Assembly: GCA_964448115.1 (NCBI GenBank)
Contig: CAYUVA010000019.1
Coordinates: 13,447 to 77,446 of the forward strand
Direction of reading: 5' to 3'
DNA from: CAYUVA01 sp964448115 [NCBI: uncultured bacterium]
GTDB lineage: Bacteria > CAYUVA01
Length of the DNA: 64,000 nt
Both the position numbers and the translations under genes were made by a program. The notes under the pieces were generated by a model, which worked only from the letters and a program-made list of their open reading frames with translations, was not told the origin of the DNA and did not search any database. Shown here in pieces: positions 24,375-34,233 of the stretch. How positions within the stretch are numbered: position 1 is the first letter of the stretch; each line of letters starts with the position of its first letter.

Positions 24375-26006
24375 CTAGTTAACGGTGAGGTAAGGAAAAC
24401 TGCCAATGATATTCCATGATTGGTCGTAACCATTAAGCTCAAGCAGCGTTTGAGATGGTATGACCGAGGTTTCGCTAGCGGAAAGATTCAACTGTAACCC
24501 GAATATACCATCTCCAGCCCCGTAATCACCTTGGGAACCGTTATCGAACAGGTAGATATCGGTTGCATCCCCCTGGTAAAATATCTCCACCTGTTTAATA
24601 TTCGTATTAGCAGCAAATGCGAGCATACTGAGCATCCCTCGTTCACCCTTGCTTAGCCTTGTATTCCAGTATCCTGCGAGCATGTATGAGAATTTCGGCG
24701 CTTGTTGCGTGGCGGTAGGGCTTGGGGTATAGGTGTGATCCGGCGTCGGCGTGATGGTCGGAGATGGTCTCGGAGTCGGTGTGTTGGTGGCTGCGCCGTA
24801 TTTTGTGATCGTAAATTCGTCCAAGACCTCTCCTCTTTCGCTCTGGATAGCCTTCAGGTTCAATATCCCCGCCTTGTCTATGCTCACCTTGCAAAGATTG
24901 TACTCTTTCTTCTTGGTGGCGATGTAATAGTCGGGACCAACATCGGAAAGCCCCCTTCCACCACCGCCGGTTACCACATAGATAATGCCCTCCGGCTCAT
25001 CGTAGAGGTTCTGGTTGCTATCGGTTACCATGTTCTCCTTGAGGGGGAATGTTCGCTCGTAGAAGTGCTCATGGGCGCTGAAGACCACATCGACACCATG
25101 CTCCTCGAACAAGGGCACCAGGTGCTGCTGAATCTGCTCATTTCCACCCTGGTGGATATAGGGGCTGTGGTGCATATATACGATGATCCAATGGGTAAGG
25201 GGATCAATGCTGGCGAAATAGAGGTCGTTATTCAGCCAGTCGTACTGCTCCGAGGCTTGCTCAAAGGGGCTTAGAGTATCCAGAGCCACGAAGTGCACCT
25301 GTCCCCAGTCGAAGCTGTACCACTGCTCGTTGCCGGGAAGAATGAACCTGCCATGGAAGCTGGTATATCCGAGATCGTTGCCCCAGATGTCCTCCTCTCT
25401 GTCCTCGTCTCCTTTGCAAGGCAACAAGGGTGCGATGGAGGAAAGGGGCTGTATCATGTTCAGGTAAAGATCCCATTGGAAAAGGTATGGAGAGACGCAG
25501 GCAACATCGCCAGCGATGAGGTGAAGAGCGGTATTCGCCTGTGTAGCTCGGTTGACCGCCGATGATGCCGGCACCGAGAAGCCGTGGGAGCCAAAGATGG
25601 TGAAAACGAAATCATCCGCATAATCTGGCGCTGTCTTGAAGACTCCCTCCTCGCTCCAGCCACCTTGATCGTTCCCACAGACATAATAATAGGTCGTATT
25701 GGGCATAAGCCCGGTTAACTCAGCAAAGTTGATCCAGACATCGCTCACATTAGGAGCTGGATACTTGTTGCCTAACGCCTGCCTGGTATATTCGCCGCTC
25801 GCCAAGCCCGCCTTGACATAAGGTGCATAATCTCCTCTGGTAGTCTCCCAGGTTATGATCATAGTTCGGCTCGGATCTGTCTTGAAGGAGAGCCGAATAT
25901 GAGCCGGCAGATCCGCAGCATAAACGACTCCGCACCCTACCAGTATCGATATACAAAGCGACAGGAACCCTCTGCTCCAGCATTCCTCAGCCTTTGTCAG
26001 GTTCAA
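24375..26006 (-). CDS. Secreted purple-acid-type metallophosphatase with Thr/Pro linker and shared C-terminal domain
   Basis: A signal peptide (about 1-32) is followed by a fibronectin-like purple acid phosphatase N-terminal domain (about 33-125: IRLSFKTDPSRTMIITWET) and a calcineurin-like metallophosphoesterase domain (about 125-390). The domain has metal-site motifs GDVACV, KGDED, YMHHSPY and SAHEHFYER. The canonical first motif (DxH) is not obvious: FGSHGF stands in its place, so activity needs checking. A Thr/Pro linker (about 407-437) leads to the roughly 104-residue C-terminal domain shared by five proteins here. The start is TTG 26006 with GGGAGG 7-8 nt upstream. It precedes the giant kinase gene by 5 nt and is divergent from the C25 protease gene. 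Confidence 0.85.
   Translation of the reverse strand: MNLTKAEECWSRGFLSLCISILVGCGVVYAADLPAHIRLSFKTDPSRTMIITWETTRGDYAPYVKAGLASGEYTRQALGNKYPAPNVSDVWINFAELTGLMPNTTYYYVCGNDQGGWSEEGVFKTAPDYADDFVFTIFGSHGFSVPASSAVNRATQANTALHLIAGDVACVSPYLFQWDLYLNMIQPLSSIAPLLPCKGDEDREEDIWGNDLGYTSFHGRFILPGNEQWYSFDWGQVHFVALDTLSPFEQASEQYDWLNNDLYFASIDPLTHWIIVYMHHSPYIHQGGNEQIQQHLVPLFEEHGVDVVFSAHEHFYERTFPLKENMVTDSNQNLYDEPEGIIYVVTGGGGRGLSDVGPDYYIATKKKEYNLCKVSIDKAGILNLKAIQSERGEVLDEFTITKYGAATNTPTPRPSPTITPTPDHTYTPSPTATQQAPKFSYMLAGYWNTRLSKGERGMLSMLAFAANTNIKQVEIFYQGDATDIYLFDNGSQGDYGAGDGIFGLQLNLSASETSVIPSQTLLELNGYDQSWNIIGSFPYLTVN
24378..24689 (-). other. Shared C-terminal domain, copy 1 (metallophosphatase)
   Basis: Residues 440-543. 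Begins LAGYWNTRLS, has EIFYQGDATDIYLFDNG with a long GDYGAGDGIF loop, and ends TLLELNGYD...FPYLTVN. Aligns along its length with the ends of the proteins at 26321, 30075, 53375 and 55804. Confidence 0.8.
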
Positions 26007-26320
26007 TTTATTACCTCCCAGAAGGCAACTTGCTGATCATATATCATAGTCGATGATTTTTTTCGAGGATGTTATCTCCATATTTCTGCAACTTTTTCAA
26101 CCGCCAGGGTACATTGATGCAAAGTTTCACCGAGGATCTTCTTTGTTATCTTGTAACTTCAGGGTTAGAAGACCTCGCATCCATTCTTTGACATTATTTT
26201 AAAGGTTGGGTATGTAATATATTGCTATGTATCAGGAAGTGATCTCTATAGGGCTAGCACCCTTTGTAAATAATGCCTTTTTCAATAACACAAAACCTCA
26301 TTCATCTAGGAGAGATAGCC
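26007..26320. promoter_or_regulatory. Divergent regulatory region between metallophosphatase and C25 protease genes
   Basis: This 314-bp spacer separates the two divergent genes. On the plus strand TTGACA (26188-26193), a 17-nt spacer and TATGTA (26211-26216) form a plausible promoter, giving a leader of about 100 nt. On the minus strand TTGAAA with GATAAC 18 nt downstream, near 26060-26095, is a weaker candidate for the phosphatase-kinase unit. No operator palindrome was found. Confidence 0.45.
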
Positions 26321-29300
26321 ATGAGTAACAACAATACCCTCCGACTTTTGGGCACGACTGTTGCGCTACTTCTGCTTTTTGCCTCTTATGGTTTCAGCGC
26401 GGTATGGGTGGCTGCTGATGAAGAAATGCACCCCACAGGTAAACAGCTTCAACTGGTATCAGAGCAGGATAATCGCATTGATGTTCGTTTCTCCTTTGCC
26501 GGGCTTACCATCCATGAAACTATGGTCAAAGGAAATATGTTCGCTGTTGCCCGTGCCGAGGGATTTGGCGTAACTAACCAGGTCGGCTTGCCCTTGCTGC
26601 CAGTTCTTAGAAAAGATGTGGAGATACCCCGCGGAGCCAAGGTCTCGCTCCAAATCATAAAAGCAGAATACAGGGACTATAAACTCGAAGAACTAGGCAT
26701 AGATCTTACTATTGCGCCGGTGCAACTGCCGGTGCCCAAGTATCTGCATCCCGATGAGATCCCCTTTGTCATGGATGAAAAGTTCTATCAGCAAAGTGTC
26801 ATCTATCCTGAGCAGTTGGCATCCATAGGCAATAATCATGTAATCAGGGGACACGAGCTGGTTACATTGGAGATCTTCCCGGTCAAGTATAATCCTGGAG
26901 CAGGGATGCTTAGGGTTTACGATAGCATCGAGGTTCGCATCGTAACCAGCCCAGGAAGATACGACTATAGCGAGCTTGAACGCCTAAGCAGCCGCTCCTT
27001 TGACCGCATGATAAAAAGCATTGCGCTCAATCCCAAACTTCCCGAAGCGACCAAAAGCAAGGATGATCCAGTGCACGCCGAGTGCTACCTGGTGATCCTT
27101 CACGACAGCCTTCAGCTTGCTTTAACCCCATTTCTGCAATGGAAGCAGCAGCAGGGCTACCAGGTTATCATAAGGAAAATATCGGAGTGGGTCGATCCAT
27201 CGCCAGCAAACATAACATCATATATCTCCGATGCTTATTTCAACTGGGATCTACCCCCCTCGGAGATACTACTGGTCGGAGACACGGGGCAGGTGCCGTG
27301 CCATACTGGCAGCAATAGCGGCACTGCAACCGACCTCGATTTCGTAACCGTGGATGGGGAGGATTATTTCCCTGATATACATATATCGCGCTTCTCCGCC
27401 ACGCAGGGGAGCGAGATAACCCCGCAGGTTAACAAGCTATTGGCTTACGAACAGATGAACTACCTGGTGCCCTCCTGGCCGAAGAAGGCTTGCTTCATAG
27501 CAACTGATGATTCTTACCACTATGATATTGCCGAGGGGACGCACAACTATGTGATCGACAATTATCTTGCTCCGGCAGGCTTCCTGGTGATGGACAAGAT
27601 ATACGCTATTACTTACGGCGGCGATACCCAGGATATCAAGGATGCGATCAACGATGGCAGGACCATTGTCGATTACTCAGGTCATGGCAGCACCTATAGC
27701 TGGGCGGGTCCGGATTTTGAGGAGAGCGACATTGCTAGCCTGACAAACACTATTTACCCGATAGTTATAAGCAATGCCTGCATCACCGGCACCTTTGATG
27801 TTGGCGAATGTTTCGGCGAGATGTGGCTGCGTGAGCCGAGCAAGGGCGGCTCCTGCCACTGGGGCGCCTCGGACAGCACATACTGGGACGAGGACGATAT
27901 CCTGGAGAAGGAGATGTTCCGCTACATGTTCGAGGAGGGTTTCTTTGAAACTGGTGAGTTCTTCGACCTTGCCAAGTACGGGCTTTATCTGTACTACGGC
28001 GATGTTGACAATGTCGAGTATTATTACGATGTATATAACATTCTCGGCGACTGCACCCAGGATATGTGGAGCGATTACCCGATGCAGGTTACGCCTTTGC
28101 ACGCTGGCTCTGCGCCATTGGGCGAGGGAGAATATGAGGTGGTGGTTACCGCTGGGAACGATAAGTTCAATGTCGAGGGTGCTCTGGTCGCTATGAGAAA
28201 GGGTGAGGAGTTCAGTTCCTCTGGTTATACCGATGATACCGGCTCGGTTACGCTTTGGATAAATCCGCTGACCGACGGGGATATTAACCTGACCATCACC
28301 GGGCACAATCTGAAGCCTTACTTCGGCACTGTAACCGCAATGATACCGGGCTGTGGGATCGTGAAGATGGATAAAGATACCTATAGCTGCGATGATACTA
28401 TAAATATCACTCTCTGGGATGCTGATCTTAATACCAATCCTGAGACCATTGAGGATGCCAATGTAACCATTAACAGCACCTCCCACCCGGAGCCAATCGT
28501 GGTCAATCTTATGGAGACCGAGGTGGATAGCGGCAAGTTCGTCGGCTCCATAAACACCAGCTCTGCCAAGGGCAAAGATGAGCTGCCGGTAGCTGATGGT
28601 GATACGATCACTGTTATTTATAATGATGCGGACTGCGAGGGGGAGCCAGCAGTCGTTGAGAAGACCGCTACCGCTGACTGCGTTGGTCCGATCATAAGCG
28701 GTATCGAGGTTAGCGGCATCACCGACACCAAGGCTGTTGTAACCTGGATAACCGATGAGCCTTCGGACAGCATCGTTCATTATGGCACCGATCATCAACT
28801 GGGCAACCAGGTCTCCGATAGCTCAAAGAGCATTAACCACGAGGTGGAGATCACCGGTCTAACCGGCGCTATGCTCTATTACTTCAAGGTCGGTTCTGCC
28901 GACGCGGTGGGGAATTATACCGAGGATGACAACAATGGCGATCTTTATATTTTCGTTACCGCCAACATCGTGAATGCCTTCACTTGCAACTTTGAAAGCC
29001 CCTGCGGACTCACCGAGGAAGGTGATGGACAGTGGGAGATCGATACACCAAAGGGCTTAGGGAGCGGATATTACGGGAATCCGGATCCTTCGGTCGATCA
29101 CACCTTTGGCACCGCCGAGGGGCATATTATGGGTGTCGATATAAACGAAGACGGCATATACGAGTCAAACTCAGACTGCTCAATGCTGACCCCTCCCTTT
29201 GATTGCAGTGATCTGACCGAGGTCAAGTTGAGCCTATGGCACTGGCTCAACATAGAGAGCGCCTCTTATGATCATGCGATACTCAAGGGCAAAGCAGGCT

Positions 29301-30034
29301 TGAGCACCTGGCAGACGCTCTGGGAGCATACCGGCAGCAGCAGGAGCGACAATAGCTGGAGCGAATTATCGCTGGATCTCTCCAGTTTCGCTGATGGGAA
29401 AGCTAATGTGAGGTTGCTTTTCCAGTTGACCTCTGATTCGAGCGTAGAGTACAGCGGATGGAATATCGATGATATAAGGGTTTATGGATACGGACCCGCC
29501 TTCACCCCAGAGCCGACGCCGACCAGAACTCCTACAGCAACTCCTTACATTACCGATACGCCGACCCCGACCGCCACCGCGACACCGCAGCCGACGGATA
29601 CACCAACAATGACGCCTACCGATACGCCTGAACCTACAGCGACTCGGACTCCTACCCGGACGCCTACAGTTACCAATACGCCATCTGCCACCCATACACC
29701 GACCGCCACCCCAACTATCTCTACTCAGCGACCGATTATCACTGTTGGTGGATACATGGACACCAGGCTTACTAGCGGCATTGAGGGAATATTGAACCTG
29801 CTTGCAGCCAGCAGCGACTTTGCTCATGCCGAGATCGATAATGTCGAGCTTTGTTACATGGGTGAGGGAACCGGCGTTTATCTGGATGAGAATCCGCCGG
29901 GAAGCGGCATTTACACTCTGCTTTTAAGCCAGTTGAATGTCCCGGTCCCGATGAATATATTGCTCGAGATCGTTGCCACTGATATAAATAGCCAAAAGAG
30001 CAATCCCTGGCCATATTTAGTGGTGGAAGACTAA
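26321..30034 (+). CDS. Secreted gingipain-type (C25) cysteine protease with modular tail and shared C-terminal domain
   Basis: ATG 26321 is preceded by AGGAGA at 7 nt and starts a signal peptide ([20 protein letters not shown]). Numbered from this start, a C25-type propeptide (about 35-235) precedes the catalytic domain, with His455 (DYSGHGS) and Cys487 (SNACITG) as the catalytic dyad. Then come an Ig-like domain ([16 protein letters not shown]), a second beta-sandwich ([16 protein letters not shown]), a fibronectin-like domain ([13 protein letters not shown]), a jelly-roll module ([12 protein letters not shown] to YSGWNIDDI), a roughly 75-residue Thr/Pro linker and the shared C-terminal domain. 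C25 proteases are commonly exported, and in Bacteroidota they use a T9SS tag; no T9SS tag is visible here. The following S8 protease gene starts 40 nt downstream and has the same tail. Confidence 0.9.
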   Translation: MSNNNTLRLLGTTVALLLLFASYGFSAVWVAADEEMHPTGKQLQLVSEQDNRIDVRFSFAGLTIHETMVKGNMFAVARAEGFGVTNQVGLPLLPVLRKDVEIPRGAKVSLQIIKAEYRDYKLEELGIDLTIAPVQLPVPKYLHPDEIPFVMDEKFYQQSVIYPEQLASIGNNHVIRGHELVTLEIFPVKYNPGAGMLRVYDSIEVRIVTSPGRYDYSELERLSSRSFDRMIKSIALNPKLPEATKSKDDPVHAECYLVILHDSLQLALTPFLQWKQQQGYQVIIRKISEWVDPSPANITSYISDAYFNWDLPPSEILLVGDTGQVPCHTGSNSGTATDLDFVTVDGEDYFPDIHISRFSATQGSEITPQVNKLLAYEQMNYLVPSWPKKACFIATDDSYHYDIAEGTHNYVIDNYLAPAGFLVMDKIYAITYGGDTQDIKDAINDGRTIVDYSGHGSTYSWAGPDFEESDIASLTNTIYPIVISNACITGTFDVGECFGEMWLREPSKGGSCHWGASDSTYWDEDDILEKEMFRYMFEEGFFETGEFFDLAKYGLYLYYGDVDNVEYYYDVYNILGDCTQDMWSDYPMQVTPLHAGSAPLGEGEYEVVVTAGNDKFNVEGALVAMRKGEEFSSSGYTDDTGSVTLWINPLTDGDINLTITGHNLKPYFGTVTAMIPGCGIVKMDKDTYSCDDTINITLWDADLNTNPETIEDANVTINSTSHPEPIVVNLMETEVDSGKFVGSINTSSAKGKDELPVADGDTITVIYNDADCEGEPAVVEKTATADCVGPIISGIEVSGITDTKAVVTWITDEPSDSIVHYGTDHQLGNQVSDSSKSINHEVEITGLTGAMLYYFKVGSADAVGNYTEDDNNGDLYIFVTANIVNAFTCNFESPCGLTEEGDGQWEIDTPKGLGSGYYGNPDPSVDHTFGTAEGHIMGVDINEDGIYESNSDCSMLTPPFDCSDLTEVKLSLWHWLNIESASYDHAILKGKAGLSTWQTLWEHTGSSRSDNSWSELSLDLSSFADGKANVRLLFQLTSDSSVEYSGWNIDDIRVYGYGPAFTPEPTPTRTPTATPYITDTPTPTATATPQPTDTPTMTPTDTPEPTATRTPTRTPTVTNTPSATHTPTATPTISTQRPIITVGGYMDTRLTSGIEGILNLLAASSDFAHAEIDNVELCYMGEGTGVYLDENPPGSGIYTLLLSQLNVPVPMNILLEIVATDINSQKSNPWPYLVVED
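29732..30031 (+). other. Shared C-terminal domain, copy 2 (C25 protease)
   Basis: Final 100 residues. Begins [13 protein letters not shown], has [15 protein letters not shown] and a shortened GSGIYT loop, and ends [10 protein letters not shown]...[10 protein letters not shown]. Confidence 0.85.
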
Positions 30035-30074
30035 ACGAAGGATAGATCCAGGTTTAGAAGACAAGGAGGATTAG

Positions 30075-33000
30075 GTGCCCAGGTACACTGCTATACTTAT
30101 CGCCCTTGTACTTATTCTATTACCCCAAAGTAGCTTCCAGTTGGAAGATGGCTCGATGATAAGATTGAAAAGAGCGGTATTCGATCCCCTGGTAAAAGAG
30201 CCAAGCATTAAGGATTCTCTCTCTTATCGACCCTCGCAGCTTCCAAAGCTTTATTACGCCATAATCCAGGCGAACAGTCCGATTACTGATGAAATAAAGC
30301 GTTCTTGGATAGATGCCGGCGCTGTGCTCATGGACTATATCCCGGAGAACGCCTTTATCGCGAGGATAGATGCTGAAGCTGAACGACGATTAAGGAGCAC
30401 CAAGAGCTTCCGCTGGCTGGGACTCTACCATCCGCATTACAAGCTATCCCCTAGCCTATTCGATATGGAGCCTTGGCAGCCGGGCAGATACAAGCTCTTT
30501 ATCCAGTTGTTTAGCGGCGAGGGCTTCGATGGGGCGGTAGATGCGTTAGTTTCCGCTGGGGGAGAGGTGATCGAACTCGATGGAGCCTGGGATAAGCACA
30601 AGAGGATCGTTGCCATGTTCGATGAAAGCGTGCTATACAATGCAATAAACTCAGTAGCTCGCGTGATGTCAGTGGAGTGGATTGAACCGTATCCTAAATA
30701 TACGCTTTGCAACGATCAGGGTATCTGGATCTGCCAGAGCGGTCTTTACCGTCAAAAGGCGACACCGGTCTGGGATAACGGCATTCACGGCGAGGGGCAG
30801 ATCGTGGCTGTGCTTGACTCTGGTTGCGATCCAGACATGTGTTATTTTTATGATGAAAGCCAAGGATTGCCCTCGGAGACACCCAACTACGATCAGCGAA
30901 AGATAGTAGCCTACCAGAACATAGGTGTAACTGGCGATTGGGACACGCATGGACACGGCACCCATACAGCAGGCACGGTTGCCGGGGACAACTTCGAGAA
31001 CCCAATCATACATGACAGTGGCGATGGTATTGCTCCGGGTGCAAAGCTGGTCATCCAAGACTTGAGCTATCAGGGTGGCTTCACCGTCCCCAGCTCGCTG
31101 TTCGATGTGTTTCAGCAGGCTTACGATGCCGGAGCACGAGCACACTCGAATTCATGGCGCTTCCACAACAGCGAGTACGGAACTCACGCCCAGGAGCTGG
31201 ATGACTTCGTATGGCAGAACCGGGACTTTTCTATAATCTTCGCCATGGGGAATGAGGGTCCCTCATCAGGAACCATAGGCTCTCCACCAGTTGCAAAGAA
31301 CTGCGTCAGCGTGGGGGCTACTCAGGCAGGTATGAACGCGGAGAGCATGACCGATTTTTCGAGCCACGGTCCCTGCCAGGATGGAAGGAGGAAGCCAGAG
31401 GTATCAATGCCGGGTGAAAACACGGTCTCGGCAGGCAATGATGGTAATCCTGATAGCTTCAACTGCTCCACAACCACCATGAGCGGCACTAGCATGGCTA
31501 CGCCTGGTGTGGCAGGATGCGTAGCCCTGGTTCGGCAATACTTCGCGGAAGGCTATTACCCATCAGGCTCAGCCAGCGAGGATGATGCCTTCAATCCGAG
31601 CGCAGCGCTGGTAAAAGCTATACTAATAAACTCAGGGGACAATATGACCGGCGCCTACACTGCCGATAGCGGCTCCGGCTCTCAGCCCATACCGACCAAC
31701 GGTCAGGGCTGGGGAAGGGTGAACCTCGATACAGCGCTATATTTCGCTGGGGATCGCAGGTATCTTTATATTGATGATAACACCGAGGGCTTGAGCGCCT
31801 TTCAGAACATTACATATCGGATCGCGGTGATAGACAGCTTCGAGAAGCTGGAGATAAGCCTTGCCTGGAACGACTATCCATCCACTCCAGAGGCACAGAA
31901 GAACCTGGTCAACGACCTGGATCTGATGGTACAGCATGGCATGACCACCTATCTGGGGAATGTTTATTCTGGGGGTCAATCAACACCTGGCGGCAGCAGA
32001 GACACCCTGAACAACAACGAGTGCGTGCAGATAAATAATCCCAATCCGGGACTTTATTACATAACCGTCCAAGCCAGGGGCATACCCCAGGGACCTCAGC
32101 CTTATGCGCTGGTGATAACCGGTGGCTTCCGCACCTCGGATGGCGATATCTCCTTCTCCAGCCGTAAGTTCAATTGCCACGATACCGTACAGATCACCGT
32201 TGCCGATATCGACCTCATCGGACAAGGCACATACACGGTGGAGGTTACCAGCGACAGCTATCCGCAGGGCATGGAGGTGGAGCTTGTCGAGGTCTCCGGC
32301 GCTGGTGTCTTCAAGGGGGAGTTTCAGGTCGCTCCTGCCGGCAGCAAGGATGTACTCCCGGTCAACGAGGGAGATATGCTCAATGCCCAATATATCGATG
32401 CTGACGATGGCAGGGGACATCAGAATGTGGTCAAGATCGCACAGGCAGCCATCGACTGCACCCCACCTTTGATCAGCGATATACAGCTCAGCGATTACTC
32501 CCAGGACAAGGCGACCATCAAGTGGAACACCGATGAGAAGGCTACCAGCATCGTTTACTACGGCACCACCCCCGAACTCGGATCCCAGGCAGTAAATCAG
32601 CTCTACACCCAAGAGCATTCTGTTACCCTAGTGGGGCTTTCCGGTAACACCTTCTATTACTACATGGTCGCCTCCATCGACGAGGCGGGCAATTACGGCT
32701 CTGATGCCAATGATGGCAGGTACTACGGCTTCGTAACCAAGAACATCATCGTGCCCTTCTATGATAGCTTCGAGTTCATGCGCGGCTGGGCACAGAGCGG
32801 TGATGGTCAATGGGAGCGCAACTTCCCCCAGGGCAAAGGGGGCGGGATGCTTGGCAATCCAGATCCTGATCAAGACCATACCAGCGGCCAGGGTAAGGTC
32901 TTCGGAACTGATCTAACGCAGGATGGCAACTATAATCCTACCTCGGACTGCACTATTACCTCTCCAGCTATCGACTGTCGCCAGTGCGTAAACACGGAAC

Positions 33001-33848
33001 TAGGCTTCTTCCAGTGGCTCAACATCGGCGGCATGAGTATCTTCGGTACCACGGTAACCGCCCAGGTTAGCAACGATGGCGCCAACTGGACGACCATATA
33101 CCAGGAGACGAGTCGCAGCGACCTCAGTTGGAACGAACAGGTGATTGATATAAGTTCGGTTGCCGATGGAAAGAACAATGTCCGCGCTCGCTTTCGCCTG
33201 CAGAGCAACCTGTTGTTTGGCGATTACAGCGGTTGGAACATCGATGATTTCTATATTCGCGCCACCAGCAACCAGGCGGCTCCCAACACTCCAACCCCGC
33301 TGCCGACCTGGACGCCGACTCCGTTGGGGCAAAAGACAGCAACCCCGACCACTACCCCCACCGCCACCGGCAGCATATCGCCGACCCTGCCGCCGACCTC
33401 GACCAGGACTCCGACCAGCACCAACACAGCCGGTCCGGGCACTCCCACCAACACTCCCCTGGCAACTGAGACGCCGACTGCGCCCTCAACCATTACCGCC
33501 ACAGCAACCGCCACTGCCACGCCGACAGCCACTATTCCCGGCAGCAATCAAGGTCCCGATGTTTGGCTTGTAGGTTACATGGACAGCAGGTTAAGCAGCG
33601 CTCATGGCGGTAACCTGGTCATTCTCGGCACTTGCAGCGACCCGGAGGGTGATGCGATACTCTCAGTTGATCTTTATTATGCGGGGCAGCCGGCTGGTGT
33701 AACAATCCCATACAGTCAGGGCATATTCACTATGTCCATGCCGATATCGCCCGGTGTCCCGTCAGGACATATTCTGCTCGAATTCGCCGCAATAGATGCG
33801 AAATATAGCCGCGGTGCACTGAGTCCATTTCTCCACTGCGATCAGTAG
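30075..33848 (+). CDS. Secreted S8 (subtilisin) protease with the same modular tail and C-terminal domain
   Basis: GTG start with AAGGAGGA 4 nt upstream; signal peptide about 1-22. An inhibitor-like N-terminal region (about 55-205) precedes the catalytic domain: Asp248 (AVLDSG), His294 (HGHGTHTAG), Asn393 (MGNEG) and Ser473 (SGTSMATPG). A P-domain-like module follows. The next modules are homologous to those of the preceding C25 protease: a beta-sandwich (FNCHDTVQITVADIDL), a fibronectin-like domain (KATIKWNTDEKATS), a jelly roll (GDGQWERNFPQGKG to [10 protein letters not shown]), a roughly 90-residue Thr/Pro linker and the shared C-terminal domain. It is 40 nt after the C25 gene and probably co-transcribed. 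Two proteases of unrelated clans on one chassis suggest exchange of the catalytic module. Confidence 0.92.
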   Translation: MPRYTAILIALVLILLPQSSFQLEDGSMIRLKRAVFDPLVKEPSIKDSLSYRPSQLPKLYYAIIQANSPITDEIKRSWIDAGAVLMDYIPENAFIARIDAEAERRLRSTKSFRWLGLYHPHYKLSPSLFDMEPWQPGRYKLFIQLFSGEGFDGAVDALVSAGGEVIELDGAWDKHKRIVAMFDESVLYNAINSVARVMSVEWIEPYPKYTLCNDQGIWICQSGLYRQKATPVWDNGIHGEGQIVAVLDSGCDPDMCYFYDESQGLPSETPNYDQRKIVAYQNIGVTGDWDTHGHGTHTAGTVAGDNFENPIIHDSGDGIAPGAKLVIQDLSYQGGFTVPSSLFDVFQQAYDAGARAHSNSWRFHNSEYGTHAQELDDFVWQNRDFSIIFAMGNEGPSSGTIGSPPVAKNCVSVGATQAGMNAESMTDFSSHGPCQDGRRKPEVSMPGENTVSAGNDGNPDSFNCSTTTMSGTSMATPGVAGCVALVRQYFAEGYYPSGSASEDDAFNPSAALVKAILINSGDNMTGAYTADSGSGSQPIPTNGQGWGRVNLDTALYFAGDRRYLYIDDNTEGLSAFQNITYRIAVIDSFEKLEISLAWNDYPSTPEAQKNLVNDLDLMVQHGMTTYLGNVYSGGQSTPGGSRDTLNNNECVQINNPNPGLYYITVQARGIPQGPQPYALVITGGFRTSDGDISFSSRKFNCHDTVQITVADIDLIGQGTYTVEVTSDSYPQGMEVELVEVSGAGVFKGEFQVAPAGSKDVLPVNEGDMLNAQYIDADDGRGHQNVVKIAQAAIDCTPPLISDIQLSDYSQDKATIKWNTDEKATSIVYYGTTPELGSQAVNQLYTQEHSVTLVGLSGNTFYYYMVASIDEAGNYGSDANDGRYYGFVTKNIIVPFYDSFEFMRGWAQSGDGQWERNFPQGKGGGMLGNPDPDQDHTSGQGKVFGTDLTQDGNYNPTSDCTITSPAIDCRQCVNTELGFFQWLNIGGMSIFGTTVTAQVSNDGANWTTIYQETSRSDLSWNEQVIDISSVADGKNNVRARFRLQSNLLFGDYSGWNIDDFYIRATSNQAAPNTPTPLPTWTPTPLGQKTATPTTTPTATGSISPTLPPTSTRTPTSTNTAGPGTPTNTPLATETPTAPSTITATATATATPTATIPGSNQGPDVWLVGYMDSRLSSAHGGNLVILGTCSDPEGDAILSVDLYYAGQPAGVTIPYSQGIFTMSMPISPGVPSGHILLEFAAIDAKYSRGALSPFLHCDQ
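33555..33845 (+). other. Shared C-terminal domain, copy 3 (S8 protease)
   Basis: Final 97 residues. Begins WLVGYMDSRLSSAHGG, has VDLYYAGQPAGVT and the short SQGIF loop, and ends HILLEFAAIDA...LSPFLHCDQ. This copy lacks PWPYL. Confidence 0.8.
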
Positions 33849-34086
33849 AAGAGGATCACGCAAAGACGCAAAGAACACCAATATCTGGTGAGGGTAATAC
33901 CCGGGGGTGACTTGCCTCTTGGCGAGACGGGGTGTTTCATAATCCCGATTTTATCGGGACTACAGATATATTCGCCACTTCGTGGCTTAGGAAAAGGAAA
34001 GCTCCTTATCACGGTATCACGGTACCACGGTACCACTTCTGCACCTCGCAATTTAATACCTCTGGTGGGTACAATCTTTAGAATGA
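33849..34086. repeat. Intergenic cluster of dispersed-type repeats
   Basis: The spacer after the S8 protease gene is built from short repeats. CACGCAAAGACGCAAAG (33857-33873) recurs exactly in reverse complement at 48920-48936. A perfect hairpin has 7-bp arms TCCCGAT/ATCGGGA (33943-33959), a second has GCCAC/GTGGC arms (33974-33986), and there is a short tandem of (T/C)ACGG(T)A units near 34008-34036. The hairpins may end transcription from the protease operon, although no T tract follows. Confidence 0.6.
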
Positions 34087-34116
34087 TTGACATCAAACCC
34101 CTTTTGTTGATAAAGT
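34087..34116 (+). promoter_or_regulatory. Candidate promoter of tdh
   Basis: TTGACA (34087-34092), an 18-nt spacer and TAAAGT (34111-34116). It would give a leader of about 110 nt before the ATG at 34234, in which no stable structure is evident. Confidence 0.4.
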
Positions 34117-34233
34117 CGATCTGCCTGTTGAAAGCATGAACTTTAGTTAATCCAGGCATCCGAACCAGGTAGCTATGGTGATGTGCAAGGCGTAATGAAG
34201 CGTTTAGGCAGTACAGATAAAGAGGTATGAGTT

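Noticed and set aside
27677-28798. Long antisense open frame (373 codons) opposite the C25 protease
   Set aside because: It lies wholly within a protease whose domains and motifs are clear on the plus strand. The antisense translation shows no recognisable domain and is explained by biased codon use of the real gene.
29503-29731. Repetitive DNA that could be mistaken for a tandem-repeat array
   Set aside because: It is coding sequence for the Thr/Pro linker of the C25 protease; similar stretches at about 33290-33540, 54470-54556 and 56925-57000 are linkers in the other tagged proteins.
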